Source of the DNA: Planococcus lenghuensis
Lineage (GTDB): Bacteria > Bacillota > Bacilli > Bacillales_A > Planococcaceae
Length of the DNA: 64,000 nucleotides
NCBI RefSeq assembly: GCF_001999905.1
Contig: NZ_CP019640.1
Location: 3,514,001 to 3,578,000 of the forward strand
Reading direction: 5' to 3'
The notes under the pieces are model-generated. The model had not been told where the DNA came from. It ran no database searches and saw nothing but the letters and a program-made list of their open reading frames with translations. This document shows positions 7,780 through 16,720 of this stretch, piece by piece. The translations under genes and the position numbers were made by a program. Each line of letters begins with the position of its first letter. The first letter of the stretch is position 1.

Positions 7780-9249
7780 TTAAACCCAACGAGTCGTGAT
7801 CACTTTTTTGCGGGTATAGTATTCCACACCATCTTCGCCGTTAACGTGCAGATCGCCATAGAACGAATCTTTATAGCCGGAGAACGGGAAGAATGCCATC
7901 GGGGCAGGCACTCCGATATTTACTCCAAGCATACCCGCATCAATTGTTTCACGGAACTTCCGTACGCTGCCGCCATCTTTAGTAAAGATACAGGCACCAT
8001 TCGCAAGTCTCGAAGTATTTGCTAATTCCACACCTTCTTCGAGATCTTTTACCCGGCTGACCGAAAGCACAGGAGCAAAAATTTCATCCTGCCAGATCTT
8101 CATTTCGCTCGTTACATTATCAAAAATGGTCGGACCGACAAAGTAGCCCTCTCTTTGTATATCTTCGTCTTTGCGACCATCACGGATCAATTTTGCGCCT
8201 TCCTGTTCTCCTGTTTCAATGTATTGCAATGTACGCTCTTTATGCTGTTCGCGGATGACCGGTCCCAAGAAGACATCTTCATCCAAACCATTGCCGATTT
8301 TCAGTTCATCTGATTTCTGCACAAGTATCTCCACAAATTCATCTGCAATCGATTCTTCCACAGCTACAACAGAACATGCCATACACCGCTCGCCTGCAGA
8401 ACCGAATGCTGCTGCAATGATTTGAGTAGCCGCGTTGTCAAGATTGGCGTCATTCAGAACAATCGAGTGGTTTTTAGCTCCGGCAAGCGCCTGGACGCGT
8501 TTCAGATTATCTGTCCCTCTTTTATAGACGTACTCGGCTACCGGCTGTGAACCGACGAACGAGATTGCCGGAATTTTCTTGTGATCGAGGATTCCATTCA
8601 CCACATCTTTCGCGCCGTGGACGATATTGAATACACCTTTCGGAAGTCCTGCTTCCTCAAATAACTCGGCCAGGCGGTTTGCCAGGATCGGTGTTCTTTC
8701 GGATGGCTTCAGCACGAATGTATTGCCGGTTGCAATCGCCATCGGGAACATCCAGCAAGGCACCATCATCGGGAAATTGAACGGCGTAATACCGCCGATC
8801 ACACCAACCGGATAGCGATAGACGCCGGACTCGAGATCCGCCGCGATGGATGGGAGAGATGAGCCCATCATCAGTTTCGGCGCACCGGCGGCGAATTCCA
8901 CACATTCGATGCCGCGCTGAACTTCACCATGCGCTTCTTTAAAATTTTTGCCGTTTTCGATCGTAATAAGTTCTGCCAGTTCATCCCAATGGTCGACAAG
9001 GAGCTGCTGGTACTTGAACAAGATGCGTGCACGCTTTGGCACCGCCACTTCTTTCCAGGTCTTGAAGGCTTCAGCCGCCACTTCCACTGCCCGGTCCAGG
9101 TCTTCTTTCGAAGAAAGAGGGACATGGGCGATCACTTCGCCCGTAGCGGGATTGATCACTTCTTCCGTATTGCCGGATGTTGCCTCCACCCATTCTCCGT
9201 TGACATAGTTCTTTAACGTCTTCACTTCTTGCGCTTTTGTCTGTGTCAC
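7780..9249 (-). CDS. mmsA: Methylmalonate-semialdehyde dehydrogenase (CoA-acylating)
   Basis: A 489-residue aldehyde dehydrogenase that converts (methyl)malonate semialdehyde with NAD and CoA to propionyl- or acetyl-CoA, used in valine and inositol breakdown. Specific signs are the start [32 protein letters not shown], the catalytic cysteine in [13 protein letters not shown], and the MmsA/IolA ending [19 protein letters not shown]. The start is GTG at 9249 with GGGAGG seven bases before. No iol or other valine genes are near; the next upstream gene is an iron alcohol dehydrogenase, which may form the semialdehyde from a 3-hydroxy acid (inference). Confidence 0.92.
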   Translation of the reverse strand: MTQTKAQEVKTLKNYVNGEWVEATSGNTEEVINPATGEVIAHVPLSSKEDLDRAVEVAAEAFKTWKEVAVPKRARILFKYQQLLVDHWDELAELITIENGKNFKEAHGEVQRGIECVEFAAGAPKLMMGSSLPSIAADLESGVYRYPVGVIGGITPFNFPMMVPCWMFPMAIATGNTFVLKPSERTPILANRLAELFEEAGLPKGVFNIVHGAKDVVNGILDHKKIPAISFVGSQPVAEYVYKRGTDNLKRVQALAGAKNHSIVLNDANLDNAATQIIAAAFGSAGERCMACSVVAVEESIADEFVEILVQKSDELKIGNGLDEDVFLGPVIREQHKERTLQYIETGEQEGAKLIRDGRKDEDIQREGYFVGPTIFDNVTSEMKIWQDEIFAPVLSVSRVKDLEEGVELANTSRLANGACIFTKDGGSVRKFRETIDAGMLGVNIGVPAPMAFFPFSGYKDSFYGDLHVNGEDGVEYYTRKKVITTRWV

Positions 9250-9380
9250 TTCATAACCTCCCAGTAATTTTCAGCTGATTCCATTACAGTACAGGATCCT
9301 GGTAATTCATCACTAATATAAGACCGTTGATGCCAAAACTGCCGCTAATCTATTCCTTCATTCGTTAAACTGTCTGCCGT

Positions 9381-10583
9381 CTATGTTGCACTTGCTTCAG
9401 GCGAAAAGTCATAGCTGTAACAGATGTGATAAAGATCTTCGATTTCCTGCTGCGTCGGCACTCTCGGGTTGTTCCCGGGGCTGCCGCTGATCAGCGCATC
9501 CGCCGCCATTTTGCTGACAAGCCCGCTGAACTTCTCTCGTTCAATTCCCCACCCTCCCAGGTTCGGGATGTTCAACTTCAGACATAAATTCTTCACGGAT
9601 GCCACAGCTACAGCGGCTGCCTGTTCGTCAGGATAATTTTGGGCTTCAGGATCAAAGATCTTTCCCAAGTCCGCAAGGCGTCCAAGCGCATGCTCTTTAC
9701 TGAACTCAAGGACCGCCGGCAGCAGCATCGCATTGGAGAAGCCATGCGGGACATGGAATAACGCTCCGATCGGGCGGGACATACCGTGAACCAATGCCAC
9801 CGAAGCGTTCGAAAATGCCAGCCCTGCCTGCATGGAACCAAGCGCCAGTTTTTCTCGGGCTTCAAGATTTTCTTTATTCTCATCTTCATACACGGTCAGC
9901 AGATTTCCGACGATCAGTTTCATGGCCGATAATGCCATGACATCGGTCATCGGATGGGCGAGCCGGGAGATGTACGCCTCAATTGCGTGACTCAGCGCAT
10001 CTATGCCTGTGGCTGCAGTGACATGTTTAGGGGCGGAGAGTGCCAGCAGCGGATCGACAATCGCCACTTCCGGTAAGAAAGCCGGCTGCTTGATCATCAT
10101 CTTGACATCGTTCGACGTATTGGTGATGATTGTGGCATCCGTCGCTTCTGAGCCCGTGCCGGCCGTGGTAGGAATTGCAATATGGGGAATCGGAGCTGAA
10201 GAAGCCATCTTCCTGCCTCCCATATAATCGCCGATATACCCGCCGTTTGTCGCAAGTACCGCTGCGGCTTTTGCGGTGTCGATGCAACTTCCTCCTCCGA
10301 GGGAAATGATCGTATCGCACTTTTCTTGCCGGAATACCTCCAAAGCTTCAGCAACGAAAACATCCGTAGGTTCCGTTTCCACTCCGAGGTACACCGCGCT
10401 TTCGAGGCCTTCTTCCCTAAGCAGCTGTATGCATGCGCTTACATTTCCGAGCTTATCCATCACCTGGTCACTGACAATCAGCACTTTCTTTCCTTTCCGT
10501 GCCGCCTCTTTTCCAGCCTCTTCAAACGAGCCTCTGCCATACTTAATCGTCTGAGGGGAACGAAAAACAGAATAACTTTCCAC
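9381..10583 (-). CDS. Iron-containing alcohol dehydrogenase
   Basis: A 400-residue group III (iron-type) dehydrogenase. The N-terminal nucleotide domain has LGGGSCIDTAKA and PTTAGTGSEAT; the C-terminal helical domain carries the metal-ligand pattern GIDALSHAIEAY, HGMSRPIGALFHVPHG with further conserved histidines. The start is GTG at 10583 with AAGGAGG upstream. It is upstream of mmsA on the same strand (130-base gap), so both may act on one hydroxy acid or alcohol via a semialdehyde. The substrate is not evident. Confidence 0.88.
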   Translation of the reverse strand: MESYSVFRSPQTIKYGRGSFEEAGKEAARKGKKVLIVSDQVMDKLGNVSACIQLLREEGLESAVYLGVETEPTDVFVAEALEVFRQEKCDTIISLGGGSCIDTAKAAAVLATNGGYIGDYMGGRKMASSAPIPHIAIPTTAGTGSEATDATIITNTSNDVKMMIKQPAFLPEVAIVDPLLALSAPKHVTAATGIDALSHAIEAYISRLAHPMTDVMALSAMKLIVGNLLTVYEDENKENLEAREKLALGSMQAGLAFSNASVALVHGMSRPIGALFHVPHGFSNAMLLPAVLEFSKEHALGRLADLGKIFDPEAQNYPDEQAAAVAVASVKNLCLKLNIPNLGGWGIEREKFSGLVSKMAADALISGSPGNNPRVPTQQEIEDLYHICYSYDFSPEASAT

Positions 10584-10684
10584 TATACACGCCTCCTTTT
10601 TCCACTTTCTCTTTTTTACTTTAATACAAAAAATTTAAAATTGTAAATCTATTTTAGAAAATGGAGTATATAAAAAAGGAGAAA

Positions 10685-10714
10685 GGCGTTGGCAGCGGAA
10701 GTTTCCTCTGCCCT
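10685..10714 (-). terminator. Possible terminator after adcA
   Basis: GGCAGAGGAA and TTCCGCTGCC pair 35 bases after the adcA stop on the minus strand; the T-rich part follows only after about ten bases, so the call is weak. Confidence 0.4.
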
Positions 10715-10748
10715 TATTAAGCGTTGAATAAGCTATTTCCTTACTGAA

Positions 10749-12350
10749 TCAATGCCCGATCATTTCCTCCGTGATTTCGCTTCCTTCCAGTTCCGACGGG
10801 TAGTACGTCGGCCAATTAGTGACTTCCTCTAATAACGCTTCCCGGTCATCACCCCAGTACAAATGGTAATGGTCGGAATCCGCCGGGAAGATGCTATGGT
10901 CGCTGAACTGGACGTATTCCGGCATTCCTTCCGCGCCTTCTTCCAGCTTGAAGATATAGCGGACGCCCCGGTTGCCCGCTTCGTATGTCAGCACTTCATA
11001 TCCGTCGTAGCCGTAGGTCCCGGAACGCTCTTCCCCGTTTTCAAAAAACGTGAAGGTGTCACCCTCGATGATGATGCGTTCCACATCCGTCCGGTAGCCA
11101 ATTTCGTAATACTCCTTATAGGCTTCGGCATCCATCTCATCGGACCCCTGGGCTTTATGGGCAAAAACCCGATCCAATGTGCCGTCCAGCAGGTATGGGT
11201 ACACCGACTGCCAGTCCCCTTCCCAATCGGAAAGCGGCCGGTCCGCGATTTGGGTGTCTTCGAAATAACCTTCATAGATTTTCGTGGTTTCCTCGTCATG
11301 GCTATGGCCGTGATCATGGTCATGGCCGCTTTCTTCTTCTATCGCTTCAATGTCTTCTTCCGAAACCGTTGAAGGGACAGCGAGTGCTTTGGTCAATTGC
11401 GCCAGGTTCCGCTCCATAACCGCGAAATAGTTCTCACCCGCCGTCAGATCGTCTTCCGTCAGGGTTTCCAGATTGTCCAGGCGCAGCGCTTCCGCCCCGA
11501 TTTCGTTCCGGACGAGATCCGTCAGTTTGGATGTGATGTTCTGTTCGAAAAACACATAATCCAGTCCGTACGTTTCTGCAGCTTCGACAATCGACTGCAG
11601 TTCCTTCTGTGAGGGCTCGTCCATAGAGCTCACACCGGCCACCGCGATTTGTTCAATCCCATAAGCCTTTTCCCAGTAGCCATAAGCGGCATGGGACACG
11701 ATGATTTTATTGCCCGGCAGGCTTTCGAGCTGCGTGCGGAACTCCCCGTCCAGGTTCTCCAGCTGCCCTTTCAGTTCTTCGAAGTTCTGTTCGAATAGTT
11801 CCTGCTGTTCAGGCTGCAATTCGGCCAATAGATCTTTGATGTTCTCCGCTAACCGGATCGAACGGAGCGGATCCAGCCAGACATGAGGATCCTGCGTGCC
11901 GTGGTGGTGTGCAGCAGGCTCTTCTTCATCGCTATGTGCATCTTCTTCATGATTATGTACATGTTCCTTCAAGTCGATGCCTTGAGCCGCTTCCAGGATT
12001 TCGACGTCCTCTGCTTGCATGGACTCTGAAATTTCGGCTGCGTACGGTTCCAACCCGGCGCCATTGTAAATGAACGCATCCGCTTCGGCAAGCTCGACCA
12101 TTTCCTGCATCGTCGGTTCATACGTGTGCGAGTCCGATCCCGCCGGCATAATTGATTTGACCGATGCATATTCCCCCGCGATTTGTTCAGCAAAGAATTG
12201 CAGCGGATATACTGTCGCATAGATTTTCAGTTCTTCTGCTGCCGCCTGTCCCGCCGTTTCAGTTGCCGCGCTTTCAGTCTCCTGCGTCTGGCAGGCACCC
12301 AGCACGACAGCCATAATCCCTATACTTAATACGTTAATCCATTTTTTCAT
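10749..12350 (-). CDS. adcA: Zinc-binding lipoprotein, AdcA-type ZnuA-ZinT fusion
   Basis: A 533-residue lipoprotein (signal VVLGAC) that captures zinc for an ABC importer. Residues ~40-330 form the ZnuA cluster A-1 domain: SDSHTYEPTMQEM, a histidine/acid-rich loop (EEPAAHHHGTQDPHVWLDP) and VSHAAYGYW. After a second His-rich linker (SGHDHDHGHSHDEE) the last ~180 residues form a ZinT/YodA domain (GYFEDTQIADRPLSDWEGDW, SDHYHLYWGDD). Such fusions are known as AdcA. No permease or ATPase genes are adjacent, so those must be elsewhere. Two Zur-type operators precede it, so expression should rise when zinc is scarce. Confidence 0.93.
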   Translation of the reverse strand: MKKWINVLSIGIMAVVLGACQTQETESAATETAGQAAAEELKIYATVYPLQFFAEQIAGEYASVKSIMPAGSDSHTYEPTMQEMVELAEADAFIYNGAGLEPYAAEISESMQAEDVEILEAAQGIDLKEHVHNHEEDAHSDEEEPAAHHHGTQDPHVWLDPLRSIRLAENIKDLLAELQPEQQELFEQNFEELKGQLENLDGEFRTQLESLPGNKIIVSHAAYGYWEKAYGIEQIAVAGVSSMDEPSQKELQSIVEAAETYGLDYVFFEQNITSKLTDLVRNEIGAEALRLDNLETLTEDDLTAGENYFAVMERNLAQLTKALAVPSTVSEEDIEAIEEESGHDHDHGHSHDEETTKIYEGYFEDTQIADRPLSDWEGDWQSVYPYLLDGTLDRVFAHKAQGSDEMDAEAYKEYYEIGYRTDVERIIIEGDTFTFFENGEERSGTYGYDGYEVLTYEAGNRGVRYIFKLEEGAEGMPEYVQFSDHSIFPADSDHYHLYWGDDREALLEEVTNWPTYYPSELEGSEITEEMIGH

Positions 12351-12383
12351 TGTTCTTCCTCCTTCATAACCTTTCGTATCATA

Positions 12384-12421
12384 TCGTAATGATTACGGTT
12401 TGTAAATAGTAATTATTACGC
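12384..12421 (-). promoter_or_regulatory. Two tandem Zur boxes upstream of adcA
   Basis: TCGTAATGATTACGG (12384-12398) and TAGTAATTATTACGC (12407-12421) both match the 7-1-7 Zur operator known from Bacillus. Their centres are 23 bases apart, and they lie 34-71 bases ahead of the adcA start. Confidence 0.88.
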
Positions 12422-12510
12422 TTTATGAATCGTTTGTTCTTCTGTGAGGCGATATGAAGTGAACTGGAGAAAATGATGGAAGTGGCAAATGAGAGGTTGC
12501 TGTATTGATT

Positions 12511-12535
12511 AATCGATTTAAATCGATTTTTTTAT
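12511..12535. other. Perfect 18-bp palindrome followed by a T-run
   Basis: AATCGATTTAAATCGATT (12511-12528) is followed by TTTTT. It lies in the 340-base gap upstream of adcA, with no plus-strand gene to terminate, so it may be an operator or chance. Nothing else stands out in 12422-12634. Confidence 0.35.
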
Positions 12536-12634
12536 TGATTTATTTTATCAATCCCTCTAAAAGTAAGCCGGGAAATTGCAGAGAAATGTCCGTATAGTTA
12601 ACAGTTAACCAATTGCATTTTTGGATGAGGCGAT

Positions 12635-12668
12635 TAAAAAAGCCAAAGGCATTCGCCTCTGGCTCCTT
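12635..12668 (-). terminator. Terminator on the minus strand
   Basis: GAGCCAGAGGC and GCCTTTGGCTT pair around a short loop and are followed by TTTTTTAA on the minus strand, directly after the open frame that stops at 12693. This supports transcription coming from the kinase-like gene region. Confidence 0.75.
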
Positions 12669-12692
12669 CATTTTGTTAATTAATTCACAGAA

Positions 12693-12956
12693 TCAGTTAA
12701 AGCTGGCGACAGTAGTACCATTAGTTAACTCATCCTTATAGACATGCCAACCAGACGCCCCCCGCCAAGTGATCAACGTATCAAAAAAATCTGTCCGCAT
12801 ATTGCCATCAGTTCGGGATGACAAATTCCAAGCATTCGAAGCATCAACCAAAGCGATGTTTTTTAACAACAGCCGTTGTGCATGCTTATCCAGTGTGGAA
12901 TGCGGCTTACGGCAAACGGCGCCACTTTTCTGCGGCCGTTTCCCAGGCAGCAGCAA
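12693..12956 (-). CDS. Possible small gene or gene remnant, unknown
   Basis: An 87-codon open frame overlaps the end of the kinase-like gene by 50 bases in another frame. Its second half (DASNAWNLSSRTDGNMRTD, then TLITWRGASGWHVYKDELTN) reads like real protein, and a good terminator follows its stop, but the start lacks a ribosome site and the first third is a shadow of the kinase gene. It may be the end of a decayed gene. No family is recognised. Confidence 0.3.
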   Translation of the reverse strand: MLLPGKRPQKSGAVCRKPHSTLDKHAQRLLLKNIALVDASNAWNLSSRTDGNMRTDFFDTLITWRGASGWHVYKDELTNGTTVASFN

Positions 12957-13791
12957 ATTCTTTCACCGTTGCATACCTGGCTCGTTTATCGGTTTCCACC
13001 GCCCGCATGGCCACTTGGTGGAGCGCCTGTCCCGCTTCCCATTCCGCCAGTGAGCGGTCGCGTCCGCCGCCGATCAGGCAAAATGCCGTCGCGCCCATAT
13101 TGAACACATTCGTCCTGCCGTCGATTTCAGCGCCCAATTCGAATTCTTCAGGAGACATGAACCGCGAGGAACCCCAAAGCTTCCCCATCGGATTCACGAA
13201 CGGCTTTTTCCGGTACAGGTCGATATCGCAGATTTTTGTACTGCCGGCTGCAAAATCGTACAAGATACTGCCATCATAGAAATCGACCGCCACAAATCCC
13301 TTCTGCTCTGCGTACACGTGGAATTCGAAAATATTTTCCAAGGCGGTCAGGCGCTCGTTGACAGGCAGACGCCTGAACCGGTGGAAGGGCGGCTCTGTCC
13401 CTTCTTTCATAAATGCGGATGAAAGCGATCCGCCGGCATACAGGTTTTCGCCATCAAACCAGTCAAACACGAGTGCATATCCTTCCGCTGTGCTGAACTG
13501 AGCGGTCAGCTGCACCAGATTCGGATGTGCCAACTCCTCATACAGCGGGACGGAAGCCTTCAGCCTTTCAATGGCATCCGCCGGGTCCCCCGGATAATTG
13601 ATCGGTTTCACCCCTGCGTATTTGATGAATTTCCTTCCTTGTTCCGACTCAACCCCAAAACTGACGTTGCCCGAGTCTTGTTCCGCAAATACGCAAAACA
13701 CTTCCCCCGCTTTCTGCAGCCAGCTGAAATCATGCCATTCTTTTAATTGAAAAGAGATGCGATTCATGCGAATTGTATATGGAGCTTTCAT
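12907..13791 (-). CDS. Protein-kinase-like protein
   Basis: This 294-residue protein looks like a small eukaryotic-type kinase without membrane segments. A lysine in GRKFIKYAGVKP, a glutamate-bearing helix (LKASVPLYEELAHPNLVQL), a catalytic-loop equivalent FVAVDFYDGSILYDF, a metal motif CDIDLY in place of DFG, and an APE-like SSRFMSPEEFELG follow in the expected order. The usual HRD triad is replaced by VAVD. Start ATG 13791 is preceded by GGAGGG; the longer frame from 13833 has no such site. The target is unknown. Distant relation to bacterial Ser/Thr kinases is clear from motif order. Confidence 0.72.
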   Translation of the reverse strand: MKAPYTIRMNRISFQLKEWHDFSWLQKAGEVFCVFAEQDSGNVSFGVESEQGRKFIKYAGVKPINYPGDPADAIERLKASVPLYEELAHPNLVQLTAQFSTAEGYALVFDWFDGENLYAGGSLSSAFMKEGTEPPFHRFRRLPVNERLTALENIFEFHVYAEQKGFVAVDFYDGSILYDFAAGSTKICDIDLYRKKPFVNPMGKLWGSSRFMSPEEFELGAEIDGRTNVFNMGATAFCLIGGGRDRSLAEWEAGQALHQVAMRAVETDKRARYATVKEFAAAWETAAEKWRRLP

Positions 13792-13879
13792 AAATGCCCT
13801 CCGGATTTCATGTCTGTCAGTCCTGTGTCCCAAGTGCTTGTCGTCACGGGAAATGACTCGGATTCCTCTGCGTTATTGC

Positions 13880-13966
13880 TTATTCCGCCCATGGATTTAC
13901 GCCTTGTGCCAACTTTTTGATCCGGCGTCTCACATCGATCACTTTCTCGTAAAAAGTCATTTTCAT
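13880..13966 (-). CDS. Possible 28-residue small protein
   Basis: A short frame starting at 13966 reads MKMTFYEKVIDVRRRIKKL and ends in AQGVNPWAE. It lies between the TRIC-type gene and the kinase-like gene on the same strand; GGTGAGG stands about ten bases before the ATG. Composition (amphipathic, basic) is protein-like, but so short a frame could arise by chance. No family is recognised. Confidence 0.3.
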   Translation of the reverse strand: MKMTFYEKVIDVRRRIKKLAQGVNPWAE

Positions 13967-14039
13967 CGTATGCTTGCCTCACCGGCAATCCATAACAATT
14001 TCATGCTGTTTCAGAAGTCAAATCTGCCTTCGCATCCAT

Positions 14040-14636
14040 TTACACCTGCCGGAATGGCAGCCGCCATTTATATAAGGCAGATAAAATCCGCAATGCCGTG
14101 ATCAGGACGAACAAGATCATAAGGCCTGCGTCGGTGCGGACGATCTCAAGCCCGATTGCAAGGCCCGCCAAGACTGCCCAAGCCGCATATACTTCCGCAC
14201 GCAGCACGAGCGGCTTGCGGCCGGCGAGCACATCACGGATCATCCCGCCGCCGGAACCGGTCAATACGGCGGCCAGCACGACCGCCGGCAGCGGCATGTC
14301 CAGTTCAACCGCGTAAATTGCACCTTGGATGGCGAATGCGGCCAGACCGACTGCATCGAATAAGTTGCCCCAGCGCGTCCAGTGCCGCAGCAAATTATTC
14401 GGGAACAGAAATACCACCGTAATGGCGAGCAATGCGACCTGGAACAGCACTTCCTGCTCCCACAGCGCCGACACCGGAACGCCGATCAGCAAATTGCGGA
14501 CAGCGCCGCCCCCGAACGCCGTCACCACACCCAATATGAATACGCCGAAAACATCGAATTTTTCCTCCATCGCGATGAACGCGCCCGAAATGGCGAACGC
14601 CACCGTGCCGATCATGCTGAGCAGTTCCCACGCCAT
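14040..14636 (-). CDS. TRIC/UPF0126 family cation channel-like membrane protein
   Basis: A 198-residue membrane protein with about seven hydrophobic segments and two repeated halves, each carrying the family glycine motif: AFGGGAVRNLLIG and TGSGGGMIRDVLAG. This pattern identifies the bacterial trimeric intracellular cation (TRIC) channel family, also called UPF0126. Start ATG 14636 has GGGGGAGG seven bases before it, better than the longer frame at 14708. It follows the KtrB-like gene after a terminator, so it is probably its own unit. Ion selectivity is unknown; a potassium role would fit the neighbourhood. Confidence 0.88.
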   Translation of the reverse strand: MAWELLSMIGTVAFAISGAFIAMEEKFDVFGVFILGVVTAFGGGAVRNLLIGVPVSALWEQEVLFQVALLAITVVFLFPNNLLRHWTRWGNLFDAVGLAAFAIQGAIYAVELDMPLPAVVLAAVLTGSGGGMIRDVLAGRKPLVLRAEVYAAWAVLAGLAIGLEIVRTDAGLMILFVLITALRILSALYKWRLPFRQV

Positions 14637-14749
14637 CCGAACGCCTCCCCCGGCCAAAATCCTTCTATAGTATTGATTGTAGCAATACAAGCGGTTGAAA
14701 TGACACACCTGAACAGCCTTTATTCATCTCCCCTTAGGTTATATATGCA

Positions 14750-14797
14750 CAAAAACAGGCGGCTGGTGTGACTGAATACACCGGCCGGCTGTTTTGA
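14750..14797 (-). terminator. Terminator of the ktrB-like gene
   Basis: AAACAGgCGGCTGGTGT and ACACCGGCCGGCTGTTT form a stem between the KtrB-like stop (14859) and the TRIC gene; on the minus strand GTTTTTG follows. Confidence 0.75.
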
Positions 14798-14858
14798 TTG
14801 TTCCTGTTATCCTTACCGCTTTGACAGCTCCCAACCATTCTGGACACAGCCGAACAAC

Positions 14859-16223
14859 TCAGCCGATAATCACTTTTTCTTTCGGGAAATGGTATTTGTC
14901 TCTCGTTACTTTCCCCCGGACGATGAATAGGAAGGAGAAGATGCCGATCCGGCCGACGAACATCAGGAAGATGATGACGTATTTGCCGATCGGACTGAGA
15001 TCCGCTGTGATGCCCATCGAGAGCCCGGTCGTCCCGAACGCGGAGAATACTTCGAATGCCACCGGCAGCAGCGGAAACGGTTCAGTGACCATGAGAATGA
15101 CGATCGCCGTCATGCAGAGCATCACGGCTGTCGTGATGACGATGAATGAACGGATCACATCCTCCGTATCCACTTCCCGTCTGAACACTTTGATGCTGGA
15201 TCGGCCGCGGGCAAAATTATAAATCGCCAGCAGCATGATCGCGAACGTCGTGGTCCGGATCCCCCCGCCCACACTGCTCGGCGAAGCGCCGATGAACATC
15301 AGCATGCAAAAGACAATCAGCGTCGGTTCGGTCAACTCGTTTACGTCCATGGTCGCCAGTCCGCCGTTGCGGGTCGTGACGGACTGGAACAGGCTGTAGA
15401 ATAATTGCTTATGCCAAGCCATATCATCCAGGAACGCATCCTGCTCCAAAATCAGCATCAGTACAGTGCCGACCACAATCAGGCCGAAAAACGTGATGAC
15501 TGTCAGCTGCGTGAACAAGGAAAAGCTATTGTTCGCCCGATCTGCATCCCACTCACCCTTCAGAAAATCCTGCGTTTCAATCAATACCGGGAAACCGATC
15601 GCCCCGAGGATTAACAGAACTATATTGACCGACTGGACAAAATAATCATCCGCAAACGGAATGAGCGACGCCCCGGTGATATCAAATCCGGCATTGGTGG
15701 TTGCACTGACGGCAGCAAAAAAACCTTGGAGCCATGCCTCTTGCCACGTATCGAAATAATTCAGGAAGTATGTGCTCAAAATGATTGTGCCGACCAGTTC
15801 GATCAGCAGGATGGTTTTCAAAATCCGCACCATCAATCTCACCAGCCCGGATAGCGCCGTGCGGTTCTGATCGATCTGGATCAGCTGCCGTTCCCGTAGA
15901 CCGATGCGTTTGCCAAGCAAAATCCAGATGAATGTTCCGAGCGTCATGATGCCGATTCCGCCGAATTGCAATACGAATGCCAGCGCAAATGCACCGGCTG
16001 CATTAAACGTGTCGACTGTCGAGACAACTGTCAGGCCGGTCACACTGATGGCGCTGACCGCTGTGAACAGCAGATTGGTGAATGACAATTCCACGCCCTC
16101 ATCATGAAAAAACGGCAAGCCCAATATGATCATGGAAATAATGGTGGCCGCTGCATAGAACACGACAATGAGCTGAACGGCCGAAAGGTAATTTGTTTTC
16201 AAAAACTTAGGGAAATTGAACAT
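14859..16223 (-). CDS. KtrB/TrkH-type potassium transporter subunit
   Basis: A 454-residue membrane protein of the Trk/Ktr/HKT superfamily, importing potassium (with sodium in Ktr systems). Four pore loops, each with the selectivity glycine, are visible: SAISVTGLTVVS, AVSATTNAGFDITG, FQSVTTRNGGLATMD and SAFGTTGLSMGI. Length and the LQFGGIGIMTLGTFIWILL segment fit KtrB/KtrD. No cytosolic KtrA/KtrC partner gene is adjacent. A c-di-AMP riboswitch with a terminator lies ~220 bases upstream, so high c-di-AMP should switch the gene off. The upstream neighbour is a potassium channel. Confidence 0.92.
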   Translation of the reverse strand: MFNFPKFLKTNYLSAVQLIVVFYAAATIISMIILGLPFFHDEGVELSFTNLLFTAVSAISVTGLTVVSTVDTFNAAGAFALAFVLQFGGIGIMTLGTFIWILLGKRIGLRERQLIQIDQNRTALSGLVRLMVRILKTILLIELVGTIILSTYFLNYFDTWQEAWLQGFFAAVSATTNAGFDITGASLIPFADDYFVQSVNIVLLILGAIGFPVLIETQDFLKGEWDADRANNSFSLFTQLTVITFFGLIVVGTVLMLILEQDAFLDDMAWHKQLFYSLFQSVTTRNGGLATMDVNELTEPTLIVFCMLMFIGASPSSVGGGIRTTTFAIMLLAIYNFARGRSSIKVFRREVDTEDVIRSFIVITTAVMLCMTAIVILMVTEPFPLLPVAFEVFSAFGTTGLSMGITADLSPIGKYVIIFLMFVGRIGIFSFLFIVRGKVTRDKYHFPKEKVIIG

Positions 16224-16442
16224 TTCTGGGTTCTCCTATCATAGATACGGAATTAATCTGCTGTTTACGAGGCGGTGATGGCCATCTTGCGCCTCTGACA
16301 TTTTTTTCGTTTGATTGCCTGATATCTTTCATGGTGGCTTCTGCGCACCGTCCCGTGCTGCCGGGCCTGCTGTTCGCTGTTCTCTTCTTTCGCTTCTGTG
16401 TCTTTGGAACCCTCATCGCCTTCCTTTTCCATTACGGGTCCA

Positions 16443-16476
16443 TTAAAAAAAGACCATGGCAAACAGCATGGTCTTA
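16443..16476 (-). terminator. Expression-platform terminator of the c-di-AMP riboswitch
   Basis: AAGACCATG and CATGGTCTT form a stem followed by TTTTTTT on the minus strand, directly after the riboswitch aptamer and 220 bases before the KtrB-like start. Between 16224 and 16442 no further gene is convincing. Confidence 0.8.
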
Positions 16477-16490
16477 CAGAAAATTTCAGA

Positions 16491-16642
16491 CCTTTCCCTC
16501 ATTCGTGTTGAAGCCGCTTACGGAGTTAGCTGTCGGATTCGGGATTGAGAGTATCCCGTCTTATCATGGTAAGATTCACCCCAAGACAGAGCAATTCTGT
16601 CGATTCTGGTTCCCCCGCTCATATGATTCAGCGAATTAAAGG
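16491..16642 (-). promoter_or_regulatory. ydaO/yuaA-type c-di-AMP riboswitch
   Basis: The minus strand carries the conserved parts of this aptamer in order: AATTCGCTGAATC, GAGCGGGGGAACC (16608-16620), GGGGTGAATC (16573-16582), then CGAATCCGACAGCTAACTCC and GTAAGCGG (ending near 16514), and GAGGGAAAGG closing the outer stem with CCTTT near 16642. These words are hallmarks of ydaO riboswitches, which bind cyclic di-AMP and turn off potassium importer genes. It is followed by a terminator and then the KtrB-like gene, the expected target. Confidence 0.93.
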
Positions 16643-16668
16643 CAATGGATTCAGTTGTCATATCCCTA

Positions 16669-16697
16669 AAAATACGCCTGTTCATAAATACTGTCAA
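16669..16697 (-). promoter_or_regulatory. Sigma-A promoter driving the riboswitch transcript
   Basis: TTGACA (16692-16697) and TATTTT (16669-16674) on the minus strand are 17 bases apart, placing the transcript start near 16662, just before the aptamer and just after the stop of the potassium-channel gene. Confidence 0.8.
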
Positions 16698-16720
16698 CAG
16701 CATTTTTGCGACTGCCCGCA

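Noticed and set aside
16207-16462. Two short minus-strand frames between the riboswitch terminator and the KtrB-like gene
   Set aside because: Very basic or charged composition and no conserved features; they lie in the untranslated leader.
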